From contig CM065377.1 of assembly GCA_033060915.1 (NCBI GenBank), forward strand, positions 55,575,183 through 55,639,182: DNA of 64,000 bases. The letters run 5' to 3'. Shown in pieces: positions 12,331 through 23,410 of the stretch. Every line of letters starts with the position of its first letter. Position 1 is the first letter of the stretch. Below the pieces are notes generated by a model. That model saw only the letters and a program-made list of their open reading frames with translations. It ran no database searches and was not told where the DNA came from. Position numbers and translations under genes: made by a program. The stretch is from Euryodendron excelsum (taxonomy: Eukaryota; Streptophyta; Magnoliopsida; Ericales; Pentaphylacaceae).

Positions 12331-12367
12331 TTTGCTAGGGATTAGCAAAAGCTAAGTTGGGGGGTGT
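12331..12367 (+). other. Conserved hairpin plus polypurine tract before the 3' LTR
   Basis: TTTGCTA-GGGAT-TAGCAAA (12331-12349) forms a 7-bp stem. It is followed by the purine-rich AAGTTGGGGGGTG run that abuts the LTR at 12368, the normal priming site for plus-strand DNA. The same hairpin plus tract occurs at 655-687 and, inverted, at 47237-47275. Confidence 0.75.
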
Positions 12368-13943
12368 TGATTCTACTCTAAAAGTGTAATCTTTGTCCCC
12401 TAACTAAGTGTTTGATAGCCTCTATATGGGTATTAGTATAGATTTTTAGCAATAAACTGATCTAAAGTGTTTTTTATATGTATTGTAGGGTTTTGGTAGT
12501 AAAATGGTGGAAAAAGGGGTTAAAGAGAAGAAGACCGTCCAGACGGACCGTTCGGACAGTTAAACCGTTCGGACGGTGTGTTCGGACGGCCAAATTACCG
12601 TTCGGACGCACAGTTCAGACGGACAAATTGCCGTTCGGACGCCCCGTTCAGATGGGCGAATTACCGTTCGGACGGTGCGACGGACATGGGAGTTCCAGAG
12701 TCTATATTTCCCGTCCAAGCCGTTCCAGAGGCGATATTTTCCGTCCAAAGCCATTACAGAGTCGTCTTTTTCCGTTCGAAGAATTACAAAGCTGAGTTTC
12801 CTCATCCGAAGACTGTTCGAACGGTGCAATAACGGTCCGAACGGTTATGGCACCGTTCGGACGGTGCGTCCGAACGCACTTTGGACGCACTTCGGACGGT
12901 GAGCGCAGATTTGCCCTACAACCCAGCAATCAAAGAAAGAAGAGAGATATATCAGATTTTAGGTCTTTTGCTGCGGGTAGAGAGGGAGAATAGGGGAAAA
13001 TGATGTATTTTGCTTAGATTTACTTTAGTTTGTTGTATTTAGGGCTTTGGGAAGTATTTAGATAGTTTTCTTGAGTTGATTTAGTGTAATCTCTTACATT
13101 TTTCACATTTCAATATATATACACTTTTGGTTTAAAGTCAAGATGTGTTCTCTACTCTTTGGAAAGCTTTCAACCATGGATTCTTTAAGCTAAACCCATC
13201 GTTTGGGAGCAAATATGAAGATCTACCAAGGAATGCATAGAAAATGAAAGGGGAGTTCTTGAATATGGTTGAATACCTATTTTGCTTATCTTTCTCTAAT
13301 TATGTTGGCATTTATTGTTGTAGAACTCTTAGATCTATAATCATAGTTAATAACATGTGATTTATTTCTAAAGAACCCATAAATTGTGATAAAACTTAAT
13401 TTCAACATAATTAGAGATCCCTACAATTTCAAAGCTAAACTTTCCGAATCAAGGGCCTTTGGACGGTTCTTGATTTGAGTTAACCCAAACTCCCCCTTTT
13501 AAATTCCATGCTAGAATTGGTAGATTGGAACATTTGAACCCAAACCCCCTTCTTTAATCAAGTTAAATCTCTATTTGTGCTCATTTGGAATTCCGGTTAA
13601 ATTAAGAGTTGATTTAGTGTTAAGTGTGGTTGTTGTAGTAGAATATTCATAATTGTCAATTCACTTTAGCTAGAATTAAGTTGTAGGTTTAAATTTCAAT
13701 TCAATTGCTTGCCTAGTTCCTAGTAAACCAAACCCTCAAACACCAAAAGATTTTCAGTCAAATTTTAGCTAACATAGCAATCGATTTCCCTCTTGGTTTG
13801 CAGTTGCAATTTGAATATATTTTTAAACTCTATTTGTTCCTATTGCTAAATTGGCACAGGTCTCTTGGGAGAACACGATAGTAGGAGTACCCCACTTAAA
13901 CTACAAGCACCCCCATCGCGGTGAGCGTGGAAGGAACGAGTCA
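12368..13943 (+). repeat. 3' LTR of the Athila-like element
   Basis: 1576 bp, starting TGATTCTACTC and ending GAGTCA. It is highly similar to 928-2502. The palindrome cluster lies at about 12535-12905 and differs from the 5' LTR by indels inside the cluster (an extra TGTGTTCGGACGG near 12571-12583; a copy near 1430 is missing here). Confidence 0.93.
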
Positions 13944-13948
13944 CATGC

Positions 13949-15037
13949 TTTTGCATAACAGAGTCCAGAAAAGAGCCTATATGAAAGCGCACACTTTTCA
14001 ACTGTGCGCACAGTCCCCAAGGGCATATGCACGCTTTTGTAAAGCAAAGTCCAAAAAAGACCCTCTATAAAAGTGTTCAAAAGATACAAAGGCTTGATTT
14101 CACCGTCGTTTGACAACCGTTAGCTAATTGTGCACATGGTCTCCCAACCGTGTGCATGATCGACGATATCCCTATTTTAATTTCAGCCTATAAGTTAGTT
14201 TTTTTACTATATTTGGGGTTCTAAGCCTTTATATAACAGTTTTGCACGAATTTCTGCTTCTAGTAAGGAGTTTTATACTTTGTATTTGCTTGAGACATTT
14301 TGTAATTGCAATCTAATTTCAATCCTAGTTCCATTTCTAGTTGTCAATTTCTCTTAGTTTCATCTTTAACTCTTGAATTCAACTATGAATATGAGTAGCT
14401 AAGCACTCAATTGGGTTCAATGGGGAAATTAATCAAGGAGTTCAAGGTTTTATTGGCGGTATCTCAAATTCATGCCTAATCATTCTAGATTTCTAATTCT
14501 ATGCAATTGATTATTGTATATCTTAGAACCCTTGGGTTATTGACTATGTTTGGTGATTTCATTTCATGATTTAGCAATTATGAATTAAAATCATCCAAAT
14601 CGATGGTATTAGCCTAAGACTCTCCATTAGATTTCAATACTAACATCAATTGCTATAGAATTCTTGTTTATCAGAAGTCAATTTTTTCGAATTGAATTCT
14701 CTTGATTGTGGAATTCAATTTGAGTTATAAACCTCTTGAAAACCTTGGATGAATTGATTAATTGGAACAAGTAAATCCAATTATTTTTAAATACCTTAAT
14801 CTAGTTTTTAATAGCATTACTTAGATTACTTAAAACATTTTTCAAAACCCAAACCATTTTTTTTTAACTTTTTATAGAAGTAATTTGGTTGTTGTGAGCA
14901 ATTTGACAATAGTTCAAGGTTAGAGTGCCATGGTATAGACTTGACCCCGATTCTCGAGAACAAATAGGACATCTGAATCTTCAGATTAAGCTACTTTGCC
15001 ACCGTACTCTAGCGGGAACACCTTTGGAGGTGAATCA
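13949..15037 (+). repeat. Outer Athila-like LTR, right part
   Basis: Continuation of the LTR begun at 688, after one copy of the 5-bp duplication. It opens with a doubled block (GCTTTTGCATAACAGAGTCC / GCTTTTGTAAAGCAAAGTCC) and more GTGCGCAC palindromes. It ends near GTGAATCA, like the GAGTCA and AAATCA ends of the other LTRs here. The end coordinate is approximate; no primer site follows, so this is a 3' LTR or solo LTR. Confidence 0.55.
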
Positions 15038-15618
15038 CATTGTGAATAGTTTGATGAAATTCAAGAACAGAAAGAGAATAATTTCATCTTAAAGAAGAAA
15101 GATATACGTCACAACACTAGAAATTCTAATAGGTGGGGAATTCCTGAAGTAGGCATTTAAATTGTAATATCCTAATACAAACCCATAAGTTCATTTAATT
15201 TTGCCTTGTAATGATCCTTTTCTGTTTCCTTTTAGTCTCAATCTAGACTATGAATTTGGCCTGAATGGTTATCAAAAGCAAAATGATAGTATACAATTTT
15301 TTTTTCCCCTTTCCATGAAGCATTGTAGCATAGCCTTTGTCTGTGAGTATACGCATGCGCCTGCAGGGCCCGTTGTATCTGGCTTCTTGTTTGTTTTTTG
15401 TTTAAATCATTAAGAAAAAGTTTGATCATATGCGACTGAGCACGAGGTGAATGAGGAACATCTGAATGCATTCAGTTTGCAGTACATCACCAAAGGTGAA
15501 AATTGTAACGAAATAAATCCAATCAAAGGACATTGAGGAAAACTTCTGTTTCTTTTAACCTCATGGTTATTTTTACTTTATTATTGAAGTTCCCTAGATA
15601 ATAAAAATAATCACTGCA

Positions 15619-15665
<47 letters not shown>

Positions 15666-16215
15666 CTCTCTAAGACTTCAATACATAATTTACAAAGCAT
15701 TACGACTCTCTAGGGATTCTTCTCCCACTCTTCTTCTCTTTAAGGTATCAGAGCTATTTTCATAGTCACAAAACAATGTACATGTTGTACATAGCCATAC
15801 TCTTTAATGCCGCTAATAAGGATGGCGCTTATCCACTAAGCCATGTCTGTAGACTCTGTACTGCCAGTTTGCTTACATTAGTGATCGCATGTTTGACATC
15901 AGAAATACATTAGCCTTTGATATTACTTCAGAGGCAACAAACTTTTATGAAAAATGCAATTATTCTAGAAAAATTGTACAAAAAAATTCTATTAGAATGA
16001 TAAGCCAGTGACATTTCTACAATTAAAAATCAACTAATTAGTATTTTATTAAAAAGTGAATGGCTCTCATTTAATCACATTATGATAATAAATTATGTAT
16101 AAATTTTTTTTGTATGTGCAGCATTACCCGACTTTTATTTGGGATAGATACCTTTTGCTAACAGGGCAGCAGAATACCCAGCTAAACAGAGTCCCAATAA
16201 AATCATTGTCCTAAT
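15038..16215. other. Intergenic DNA with a (GA)n microsatellite
   Basis: I see no gene. A (GA)n tract runs at 15624-15664. The rest is AT-rich without recognised structure. Confidence 0.6.
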
Positions 16216-16893
16216 CAGGGGTGGCGCCAAGTATATTTTGGTGGGGTCATCTAACCCATCAAGCTTCAAAACATGGAGAATGTTTTTTTTTATTATAATA
16301 TGATGTATTCTTTAAAAATAAATAATTGACCCGTCCTCTAAATACTTGACCCCATTCTTTCTTTGTCTTTGGTCATTCTGTTCTAAAGGAGAAGATGACT
16401 ATTCGTGCTGTATTAGCTTCTTTTTTTCTCCCTTTTCTATATTTGTTGTTAATTAGATTTCTAATCTTTCAATATATTATTCTTTTGGTTGTCGAGAAGC
16501 ATCGGATGAGATGTAAACTTACACGTATTAGGTTTAAGTTTCACCTATCGCACTCTGTTTAACTAGTTGGTGATTGCAAATATGTGGGATTTACTCCGTA
16601 AGGGTGAGTCCAATATTGTGGCCTTACCCTACAAAGATTCCTTATCATAAAAACGAAAGGTGAAGGAAAAGAGAAAATTAAAATCTTAAAGTAGCCCCTC
16701 CAAATTCAATATTATGAGATTTAGATTTCTTTCATTTGAAAGCTTGTCAAAGATTATTGTAAAAGTATATGTATTTGCATTGTTTTTGTCAAATCAATAG
16801 GATCGATGTACTAAAAAAATTATTTATAATTTTAGAATTGGTGCCTAAGTTTTTGAATTACCCCACTAACAAAATTTTCTCGAGCTGCCACTG
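16216..16893. mobile_element. hAT-like non-autonomous element
   Basis: The ends CAGGGGTGGCGCCAAG and ...CTGCCACTG are imperfect inverted repeats of the widespread plant CAGTGGCGGAGCCAG type. Flanks are GTCCTAAT (16208-16215) and ATCCTAAT (16894-16901), an 8-bp target duplication with one mismatch. There is no transposase frame inside. Confidence 0.7.
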
Positions 16894-17963
16894 ATCCTAA
16901 TGTTTTGCTTAAATAAATTGCTGGCAATACTTGTAGGAAATACACTACATTTGCAAACAATTGTATAAACAAATCAAGCCATTTTATAAGTTACTAAAAA
17001 TGCTTCAAGGCTTTGTTTAGTACAAAAAAAAATAGAAAGAAATAGAATGAGAATGAGAATGGAATGAGAATGAGAATAGAATGGAATGGAGTAGTCTTTC
17101 TCATTCCCTTGTTTGGTAAGACTAATGAATAATGTTAGAATAGACTGAAATGAAATTTATGTGTGATATGAAAATTTAATATTATGTCTATACAAAATAT
17201 TAATAATATATATTATTTAATTATTAAATATTATTAAGTATTTGTATTGGTGATGGTGGCGGCAGCATTAGTGGTTGGTGGCAGGGCGGTGGTGGTGGTT
17301 AGTGACAGTGATGTCAGTGGTGATGGGACAACAGCGGTGACCAATGATGGGTGGTGGTAGTGAAACGGTGACGGCGGTGGGGGTAGCGATGTCGATGGAT
17401 AGCGGGTGATTGTGGCTGACGGTGGACAGTGGTGGTGGTTGCGATAGTGAGAATTTTTAATTTTTTAAATTTTTTTAAATTTTTTAAATTTTTAAATTTT
17501 TTATTTTTTTAAATTTTAAAATAAAAAAATAATTGCCAAACATGTTTTATATTTTTTAAAAGAAATTTGACAATAAAAAGTTTACTAAATTTTATTTTTG
17601 TTGTTTTATGTGAGAATAAAATGACCATTCTTACTCTTAAAATAGGGAATAATCATTCCAACAAAATGTGAGAATAATTATTCCATATAAATGATCATTC
17701 CACTTTTAAATAGTGATATCAAACAAGAAAATAAAAATAAAAGTAAGAATAACTATTTCATCCCATTTTATTCTCTTATACCAAACATAACACGAGTTTT
17801 TGGCCGTTGAACATCAGGATTCTACAAACAAACAACTGGCAACCTGCATGCATGTCTATCCACTGAGCTGGTTTTTGCTTTTAATTTACATAGTTGTGCT
17901 TCACGAGAAAATATTTAGTACGATGGAGAAATCATGTTATTTTTTTGACATAATATCACGAGT
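16894..17963. other. Intergenic DNA with GGT/GGC-rich and TTTAAATTT-rich patches; possible MITE
   Basis: No gene seen. Features include AATGAGAATGG-type repeats (about 17040-17100), a GTGGTGGCG-rich patch (about 17235-17445) and a TTTAAATTT array (about 17455-17520). The edges near 17015 (TTTGTTTAGTA) and 17785 (TACCAAACATAAC) could be weak inverted ends of a MITE of about 780 bp. I could not find a target duplication. Confidence 0.35.
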
Positions 17964-18313
17964 TAGGGGTGACTATATGGGCTGGGAGTCCAATAGATCC
18001 TTTTAAGTCTGTTGATAAATTATAAGATTTAAAAAAATTTTTAAACTTAATTAGTTTAATGGGTGAGTTTAAGAATTATCTTTAAAGTTTGACCCGGCCT
18101 GACTTGAACTGAAATATATATAAAATAATATATTTCTTATATTTTAATGTTATATAGATTTAAACAAATTTATGTTAAGTGGGCGGGTTTGAATGAGCTT
18201 GAATATGCAATTTTTTTAATTGAACCGGCTTGTGATTATATTTTGGGTCGGATAAGAATTTCTTTGTATAGGCCCAACCCAACCCGACCCGACCCACCCA
18301 ATATTCACCCCTA
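17964..18313. mobile_element. hAT-like MITE, 350 bp
   Basis: Terminal inverted repeats TAGGGGTGA and TTCACCCCTA. Flanking 8-bp duplications are TCACGAGT (17956-17963) and TCACAAGT (18314-18321), differing by one CpG transition. Internal sequence is rich in GGGCT/AACCC-GACCC steps typical of this MITE type. Confidence 0.8.
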
Positions 18314-18708
18314 TCACAAGTTAAGTAAATTATGCCAAGTACATGAGATTTTATCCCTAATCACCAAAAATAAAGTAGCTAGAAGAGATATTTTTCTGTA
18401 GACTACCGCCTAACTGGTATGACATTTCTAGTAATTAGAATGTCAATATGTTTGTCTGTCAAAATTTTGTTGATTTGTGATACTAACATGTTGTCACCCT
18501 TATACTAAATATTTTATTGTGTTTCACCAAAAAAAAAAAATAAATAAAAATAAATAGGTGTGCATGCAATCCAAGTAAAATATCTGCACATACATAAACA
18601 GACAAAATGCTTTTGAATGCTTTGATGTAGGAGAAAATTAGGATGGCGTACCTGGAATACTAATGTGACATTTTAAATGAAGAAAGCTATGCCAAATTCG
18701 CAGGGGCG
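18314..18708. other. Intergenic DNA, left edge of MIR399 unit 1
   Basis: No gene. AT-rich with an A-rich run near 18529-18557. The first strong match to unit 2 begins at the GATTGCACAGGTGAATTGC block (18708 here, 23411 there). Confidence 0.5.
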
Positions 18709-18836
18709 ATTGCACAGGTGAATTGCGGGGCAAATCTCCTTTGGCAGTGAGCTTACTCTTCTTGCTTGTGACCTAAATCACATGCAGTTAAGTGGCCACC
18801 TGCCAAGGGAGGAATCTGCCCAGTAATGCATCCATA
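18708..18836 (-). ncRNA. MIR399: MIR399 hairpin, unit 1 (miR399d-type mature sequence)
   Basis: Produces miR399, the phosphate-starvation microRNA that targets PHO2/UBC24 transcripts in plants. On the minus strand the 3' arm (18746 down to 18726) carries TGCCAAAGGAGATTTGCC followed by CCG, the Arabidopsis miR399d sequence as I recall it. The 5' arm (18821 down to 18799) carries the expected star pattern GGGC...TTGGCAGG, with a 2-nt insertion. The loop is about 50 nt. I chose minus because the plus-strand reading would give TGCCAAGGGAGGAATCTG, which is non-canonical, and because the star ends GGCAGG only on minus. A TATA box (18881-18888) and a P1BS (18925-18932) stand upstream at normal distances. 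The 2-nt bulge could affect Dicer processing. Confidence 0.85.
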
Positions 18837-18880
18837 CACCTATCTCGCTGCGATGAGGAACAAGTTCAAGGTTTGAGGCA

Positions 18881-18888
18881 AATTTATA
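18881..18888 (-). promoter_or_regulatory. TATA box of MIR399 unit 1 (minus)
   Basis: Reads TATAAATT on the minus strand, about 45 bp upstream of the hairpin base. The same octamer at the same distance from the P1BS occurs in unit 2. Confidence 0.6.
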
Positions 18889-18924
18889 GTTGATGAGAAG
18901 AGCCTGGTTTTTTCCATGTAAAAA

Positions 18925-18932
18925 GGATATTC
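18925..18932 (-). promoter_or_regulatory. P1BS (PHR1 binding site) of MIR399 unit 1
   Basis: GGATATTC matches GNATATNC, the site bound by PHR1 in phosphate-starvation promoters. It sits 37 bp beyond the TATA box. The identical site with identical spacing is found in unit 2 (23624-23631). Confidence 0.65.
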
Positions 18933-19456
18933 TAAGCACAATCCACACTCTTGTAAGTTGTCTGAGAAATGTGGTCCTGTAACTTTGATCACACAGCCTT
19001 CGTGCCGTGTCCAAGATTGCCTGTTGAAAAGTATTTTTGGCTTCTCAATATTACATATTTGCAAAGATTTGAAACCAAAAAAAAAAAAAAAAATGCCCAA
19101 GCTTTGTAATTTTACACTATTTTTGTGGTCCTCACGTTAGTGGCTAAATGCTTTCATTGTCCAAAACAGATACTTCAACTCTATGTATGCTTGAAATGGA
19201 AGCATCAAACATTGTGGCCTCACTTTTATCACCTTATGGTCAATATGCACCAGTCGAAAGTAGAAAAGAAAATCAAAATAGAACATTTCTGAAGATCCGG
19301 TGGCATGTTCTCTCGTTGTTCATTGAAGGATGACTTTCACCTTCGCCTCTGCACACATGAGTCGTCCATTTCCTTGCTTTGTTTGATTTTGCCTCTCTTT
19401 TTTTTCTTCTCTTTTCTTTTACATTTTCCCAAGTGGGATGGTCATTGTGTTTAATA

Positions 19457-19682
19457 GTCTGTTTGGAACTTGGGGGAGAGAAAGGAAGGGAAAAAAAATG
19501 AGAGGAACGAAAAAATGAAAGAAAAGAGAAGAGAAAAAGGAGAAAAAAATTTGAAATATCTCTCTTTCTCTCTTTTCTTTCCATCCACTTTCCTTCTATT
19601 TTCTTTGTAAAACCAAACAGGAAAAGAATGACAAACAGTATTTCCCTCCCATTCCCTTCCTTTCCCCATGTTCCAAACAGGC
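19457..19682. mobile_element. TA-flanked MITE, 226 bp, in unit 1 only
   Basis: Inverted ends GTCTGTTTGGAACTTGGGG and CCCCATGTTCCAAACAGGC, flanked by TA on both sides (19455-19456, 19683-19684). The interior is GA-rich on the left and TC-rich on the right. The matching place in unit 2 (about 24555) reads straight through without it, so it inserted after the unit duplication. Confidence 0.75.
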
Positions 19683-20087
19683 TATGAGTATTTTGCTTCC
19701 GCCAACAGGTGTAATTATCCTATTTTTATTCTATTTAGACATTACGTTGATGTGTAGGTTGGATTTACCACTCGCATATGCTACAGCACGATCAATAGAC
19801 TTTTTTATTTTATTTTATATATTAATGGCTATCAAATTCTATGTTTGTCTCCAAGCTTTAACATTTTTGTTTTCTACATACTATTGACTACTACTTGTTA
19901 TAATTAAAGACTAGGAAAAGACTCTGTGTAGAACTTTTTGTTTCACGTTCTATTAAGTATTACTTGTTATATAGACTCAATTAAGTTCTAATTGATAATA
20001 TTAGATCCTTAACTTCATGAACCAGTGGCTTGTGGGCACGAGAGAAAAGTTTTATGCGGAGCGTGAAGACGTTGAGAACATGCTCCT

Positions 20088-20095
20088 GGATATCC
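20088..20095 (+). promoter_or_regulatory. P1BS-like site upstream of the unit 1 plus copy
   Basis: GGATATCC matches GNATATNC. It is about 500 bp upstream of the decayed hairpin. The unit 2 equivalent (25116-25123) reads GGATATCT and has lost the match. Confidence 0.4.
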
Positions 20096-20527
20096 CATTT
20101 TACAGCAGCCATATTAGGGCTCATACTATTAGACTTTTGTTCTGTCTTATTTTTGTTTTTGGTGTCTTGTTTTTAATTTTCTCTACCATTTTGTAGGCCA
20201 TGTTATATTGAAAATTGATAATGCTTTATCTTACTAGATATGGAAGGAAATGAAAAACATTGATCGCAGTAAGTCGTCAGTGCAAAAATTAATATTCTTT
20301 CACATGATTGTAGCAAAAAATTATTCATATTATTATGTTACGTTGTGTTAATAAATTGAAATGCGAACATAACTCACCAGCCTAAGAAATCTCATTCCAA
20401 ATCCTTAACTCGTATCATAGCCAAATAATCGGAAATGTAAGCTTTAGAGTAAAGCTTGTATACTGCAAGTGATTATGGTGAGAAGAATAAATTGAGGAAA
20501 GCATTCATTTGGATAACAAATTCCACT

Positions 20528-20555
20528 GAATATGCTACTTCGAGATAGCATATCC
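20528..20555 (+). promoter_or_regulatory. Paired P1BS sites of the unit 1 plus-strand MIR399 copy
   Basis: GAATATGC (20528-20535) and GCATATCC (20548-20555) both match GNATATNC, 20 bp apart start to start. The same pair with the same spacing is conserved at 25513-25540 in unit 2. Confidence 0.6.
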
Positions 20556-20604
20556 GAGCCTCTTGATCTCGTAATTAAATTCCATGATAGCAGTCAATCG
20601 TTTC

Positions 20605-20672
20605 TCAACTTCAACCAAAGGAGAATTGCCGGACTTCAAGGAGATTTTCCTGGCAATTCTTCTGCAGTTCTA
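20605..20672 (+). pseudogene. Decayed or rearranged MIR399 copy, unit 1 plus partner
   Basis: Collinear with the unit 2 hairpin at 25609-25690: both end in CAATTCTTCTGCA/AAATTCTTCTGCA and share the promoter block upstream. Here the 3' arm has become TTCAAGGAGATTTTCCTGG and the 5' arm is replaced by ACCAAAGGAGAATTGCCGG (20614-20632), itself miR399-like. AGAATTGCC (20622-20630) can pair with GGCAATTCT (20652-20660). I infer a broken gene; a novel short hairpin is possible. Confidence 0.5.
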
Positions 20673-20699
20673 TCCCTTAACAAATCATTAAATATTATT

Positions 20700-21663
20700 C
20701 TTTGAGAAATTTCAGCTCAAGCAACATCTGATTCACCGGTTGTACACCTCAGCCTATAACTGATGCAAAGCTGTCAAAATGGTTGAGATAATATTCTCTT
20801 CATAATACAAGCATTCACATTCATTCACACTAGACTATCTTCAGGTTGTATATGAATAGCATTATAGTCAGTTTACTTGTAGCATTCTGTACCCATGCGG
20901 TTACTTCAGGCCTTATTCCGATGCACATATATGTGTGTATATATATATGCATTAAACAACTTCTGCTAGGCACACGTGTGAGCGATTTCATGCATCAATG
21001 CATGACCTAAAATGTTAGTTAACCACGAGGTTGTCATTACAAATTATTCATTTTTTTTTTTTTTTTGTGTGTATTATTCAAATCTCATTCTTTGCACAAG
21101 TCATTGATAATTTGATAACATGCATGAAGAAGAATTTGTTATTCCTTCTCTTAATATTTCACAAAGAATGGCATGCTTATGAGCCTGAATCAAAGAACTG
21201 CAAGTGGATGGTTGTGTTGGAGAAATATAGATAGAATCAACAATAATGGCATGCTTAAGAGCCTGAATTAAAAAAAAAACTGCAAATGGATGGTTGTGTT
21301 GAAGAAAAATATAGATAGAATAAGACACGAGGGGACATGCCCACATCTATATGCATGGCAGCATGGTAACGGTCGTAGTGGCTCTGATTCCATGTCCCGG
21401 CAATGGGTTCGTTTGTCTGTTACTATTATTATTTTGTCTTCTATTTATATTTTTATATTAGGTAGTAGGGGTTTAGATTGCTTATGTATGGCTGGTTTCG
21501 GTGTCCGGACGTCTTTGCAGGCTTGTTTAGTACCGGTTATGTCTTTTTGTTCTCGTGATTTAGGTTGTTTTTTTTTTTAGCAAATACTTCAAACCAAAAT
21601 TTCTTACTGCACGTTAGAATGAAGAAACGTAGATTTCTTTTTGATCTTTTTCACGTTATTCTT

Positions 21664-21736
<73 letters not shown>

Positions 21737-22333
21737 AGAGGTGGTGGAGAAGTAATGCATGGACAAGGAAAAAATAGTAATTTTTTTTCTTTATCTATAT
21801 TTGACGAATAGAAGAAACAAAAATATTATCATATTCCACTCCGCTCTTGACCAATTTGTAATGTTTGCTGAATGCATTCGCTTTTAGTACATCATTGAAT
21901 AAGGTGCAACACAAAAAAACAAAATAAAATAAAATTGGTGATAGATTGCAATAATCTAAATCTGATTATGAAAGGAAACTGTGAGAAAAAGATATTATTC
22001 CCTTAGCCTTTTAAATTACTTTTTTTTTATTTTTTATTTATGACCGAATGTCCAAGGTTAGTTTAAACAAACCAAAAACAAAATTCAAACAATTTTCTAT
22101 TTCATTTTTCATAGAAGCCGTTCTCATTAGTTTGTAATCAAATCAAGTCGAGTCCAAGGTTGGTAGAGCTACACGCCTATATTGGGGCCCGAATTCCGAG
22201 ATTAATACGATATCCAATCTCAAATTGAATTAAACTATGTCGAAACCGTGCACTTGTGGGGACAAGTCATACACCAAATCCCATTTTGTCAGTGCTTTTT
22301 CTCTTTCTTAAACACAAGTAGGTGGATTTCAAG
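20700..22333. other. Intergenic DNA between units 1 and 2
   Basis: No gene supported. It contains a (TC)n tract at 21667-21733 and a local duplication of about 70 bp (GGCATGCTTATGAGCCTGAAT at 21171 and GGCATGCTTAAGAGCCTGAAT at 21248, each followed by TGGATGGTTGTGTTG). The block near 21180-21330 is related to 26030-26110. Confidence 0.5.
21667..21733. repeat. (TC)n microsatellite
   Basis: About 33 uninterrupted TC units. Other tracts of the same kind lie at 24662-24692 and 32030-32082, also between the arms of MIR399 units or just after them. Confidence 0.95.
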
Positions 22334-22824
22334 TAGGTATATGTCAATTAGGCCAGCCCAACCTAGGCCGTGGCCAACCGAGGGCAGGCTAGTCTTAGCG
22401 GGCTCCAGCCATATTTCAGTTTGGGTTGGGCCAAAATTTGGAATGGAAGGCCCAAGCCCAACCCACGGCCCTAAGGGAGGGATTGAGATTGGGCTTGGGG
22501 TTAGGCCTAGAGCTGGGCTGCGGGCTTGGGCCGCGGGCCTAGGGCTTCGAAAGGCTATTTGGGCAGGTCTTTGGGCCGGGCCTCTTCAAACAAGTTGTTT
22601 GTAGCAATATATTTTTAAAACTACTCAAAGATTGGGCTCTTGGGTCAGGCTTGGACCTGAGTTCTCAAGGCAGGCTCATGGGTCGAGCTTGGGCCTAAGT
22701 CCTTAAGCCAAGCTCATGGGTCAGGCTTGGGCCAACTCGGGCTACTAGAGGTGAGGTTCAAGCCCACCCATAGGAAGGTCAAGCTTGGGCGGCCCATGGA
22801 TCTCGGGCCTAATTTACATCCCTA
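22334..22824. mobile_element. hAT-like MITE, 491 bp, GGGCTTGGGCC-rich
   Basis: Ends TAGGTATATGTCAATTAGGCC and GGCCTAATTTACATCCCTA are inverted repeats. Flanks ATTTCAAG (22326-22333) and TTTTCAAG (22825-22832) form an 8-bp target duplication with one mismatch. The interior has many GGGCTTGGGC/GCCCAAGCCC steps. The 118-codon frame across it is compositional. Confidence 0.75.
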
Positions 22825-22832
22825 TTTTCAAG

Positions 22833-23410
22833 TGCATTTGATAATAATTGTCTCGCTGACTTATATTTAGGAAGTGAGAAACTATGGTGAAAAATAGGAT
22901 CATGTATAGCATAACTCTTGCTTTTACTGCCTTTGTTACCGCAGTATTTTCTAGTTTCTATATTATGGGTTATCACATAAGATTATCACATTACCTTTTG
23001 CTTAGGGCACAGTATGAATGGGCAGCTAAACTAGTACAACCAAAAGCATATTTTCTTATATGTTCGCTTGAACATAAATAAAAAGTGCCATTTTTAAGGT
23101 CCTGTCCTCCGAAAAACTAAAAATGCCTCAAGTGTTTTGGCAGTTGACATGTAAAACCTGCGACAATGCGTGAAAGTGACAACGTTCCAGCATGTCAACC
23201 TATCTTTTGAGGCGTCTGTTCTTAGTTATGCAATATAGGAATGACAGTTCAAAAATCTGCTTCATATGTACACAAGCAAAATGATTTGAATGCATAGACG
23301 GGAGAAAAAAAAAAAAACTGAGGATGGTTCATGGACTATCAGTGTAAAGTTTGTAGCAAAGAAAGTGTTACCACGTTGCTTCATAAGAATCATAACAAAG
23401 TGGTTCGGAT
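22833..23410. other. Intergenic DNA left of unit 2
   Basis: I see no gene or repeat with clear ends in this stretch. Confidence 0.5.

Larger units (their letters stand above)
928..13943 (+). mobile_element. Athila-like Ty3/gypsy LTR retrotransposon, full length but defective
   Basis: A complete LTR element of about 13.0 kb. In order it has a 5' LTR, an Asp-type primer site, a gag-pol frame (about 2904-8729), a spacer, a third ORF (9416-10716), a long 3' untranslated region, a polypurine tract and a 3' LTR. The flanks are CACGC on the left (923-927) and CATGC on the right (13944-13948), a 5-bp target duplication with one C-to-T change at a CpG. In a block of about 130 bp that I compared (1681 onward against 13122 onward) the LTRs differ at four positions, so the insertion is fairly recent. 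The coding regions carry several stops and at least three frameshifts, so the copy is not autonomous. The domain order and the third ORF fit the Athila lineage. Confidence 0.93.

Noticed and set aside
18708..18836. Reading the unit 1 MIR399 hairpin on the plus strand
   Set aside because: The plus-strand 3' arm would be TGCCAAGGGAGGAATCTG, unlike the family, while the minus strand gives an exact known-type mature sequence, a GGGC..GGCAGG star, and a TATA box and P1BS on the proper side.
19273..19584. Minus-strand Ser/Phe and Lys-rich frame
   Set aside because: Runs through the GA/TC-rich ends of the 19457 MITE; low complexity.
22248..22604. 118-codon Gly/Pro/Arg-rich frame
   Set aside because: Overlaps the GGGCTTGGGCC-rich hAT MITE at 22334-22824; composition explains the open frame.
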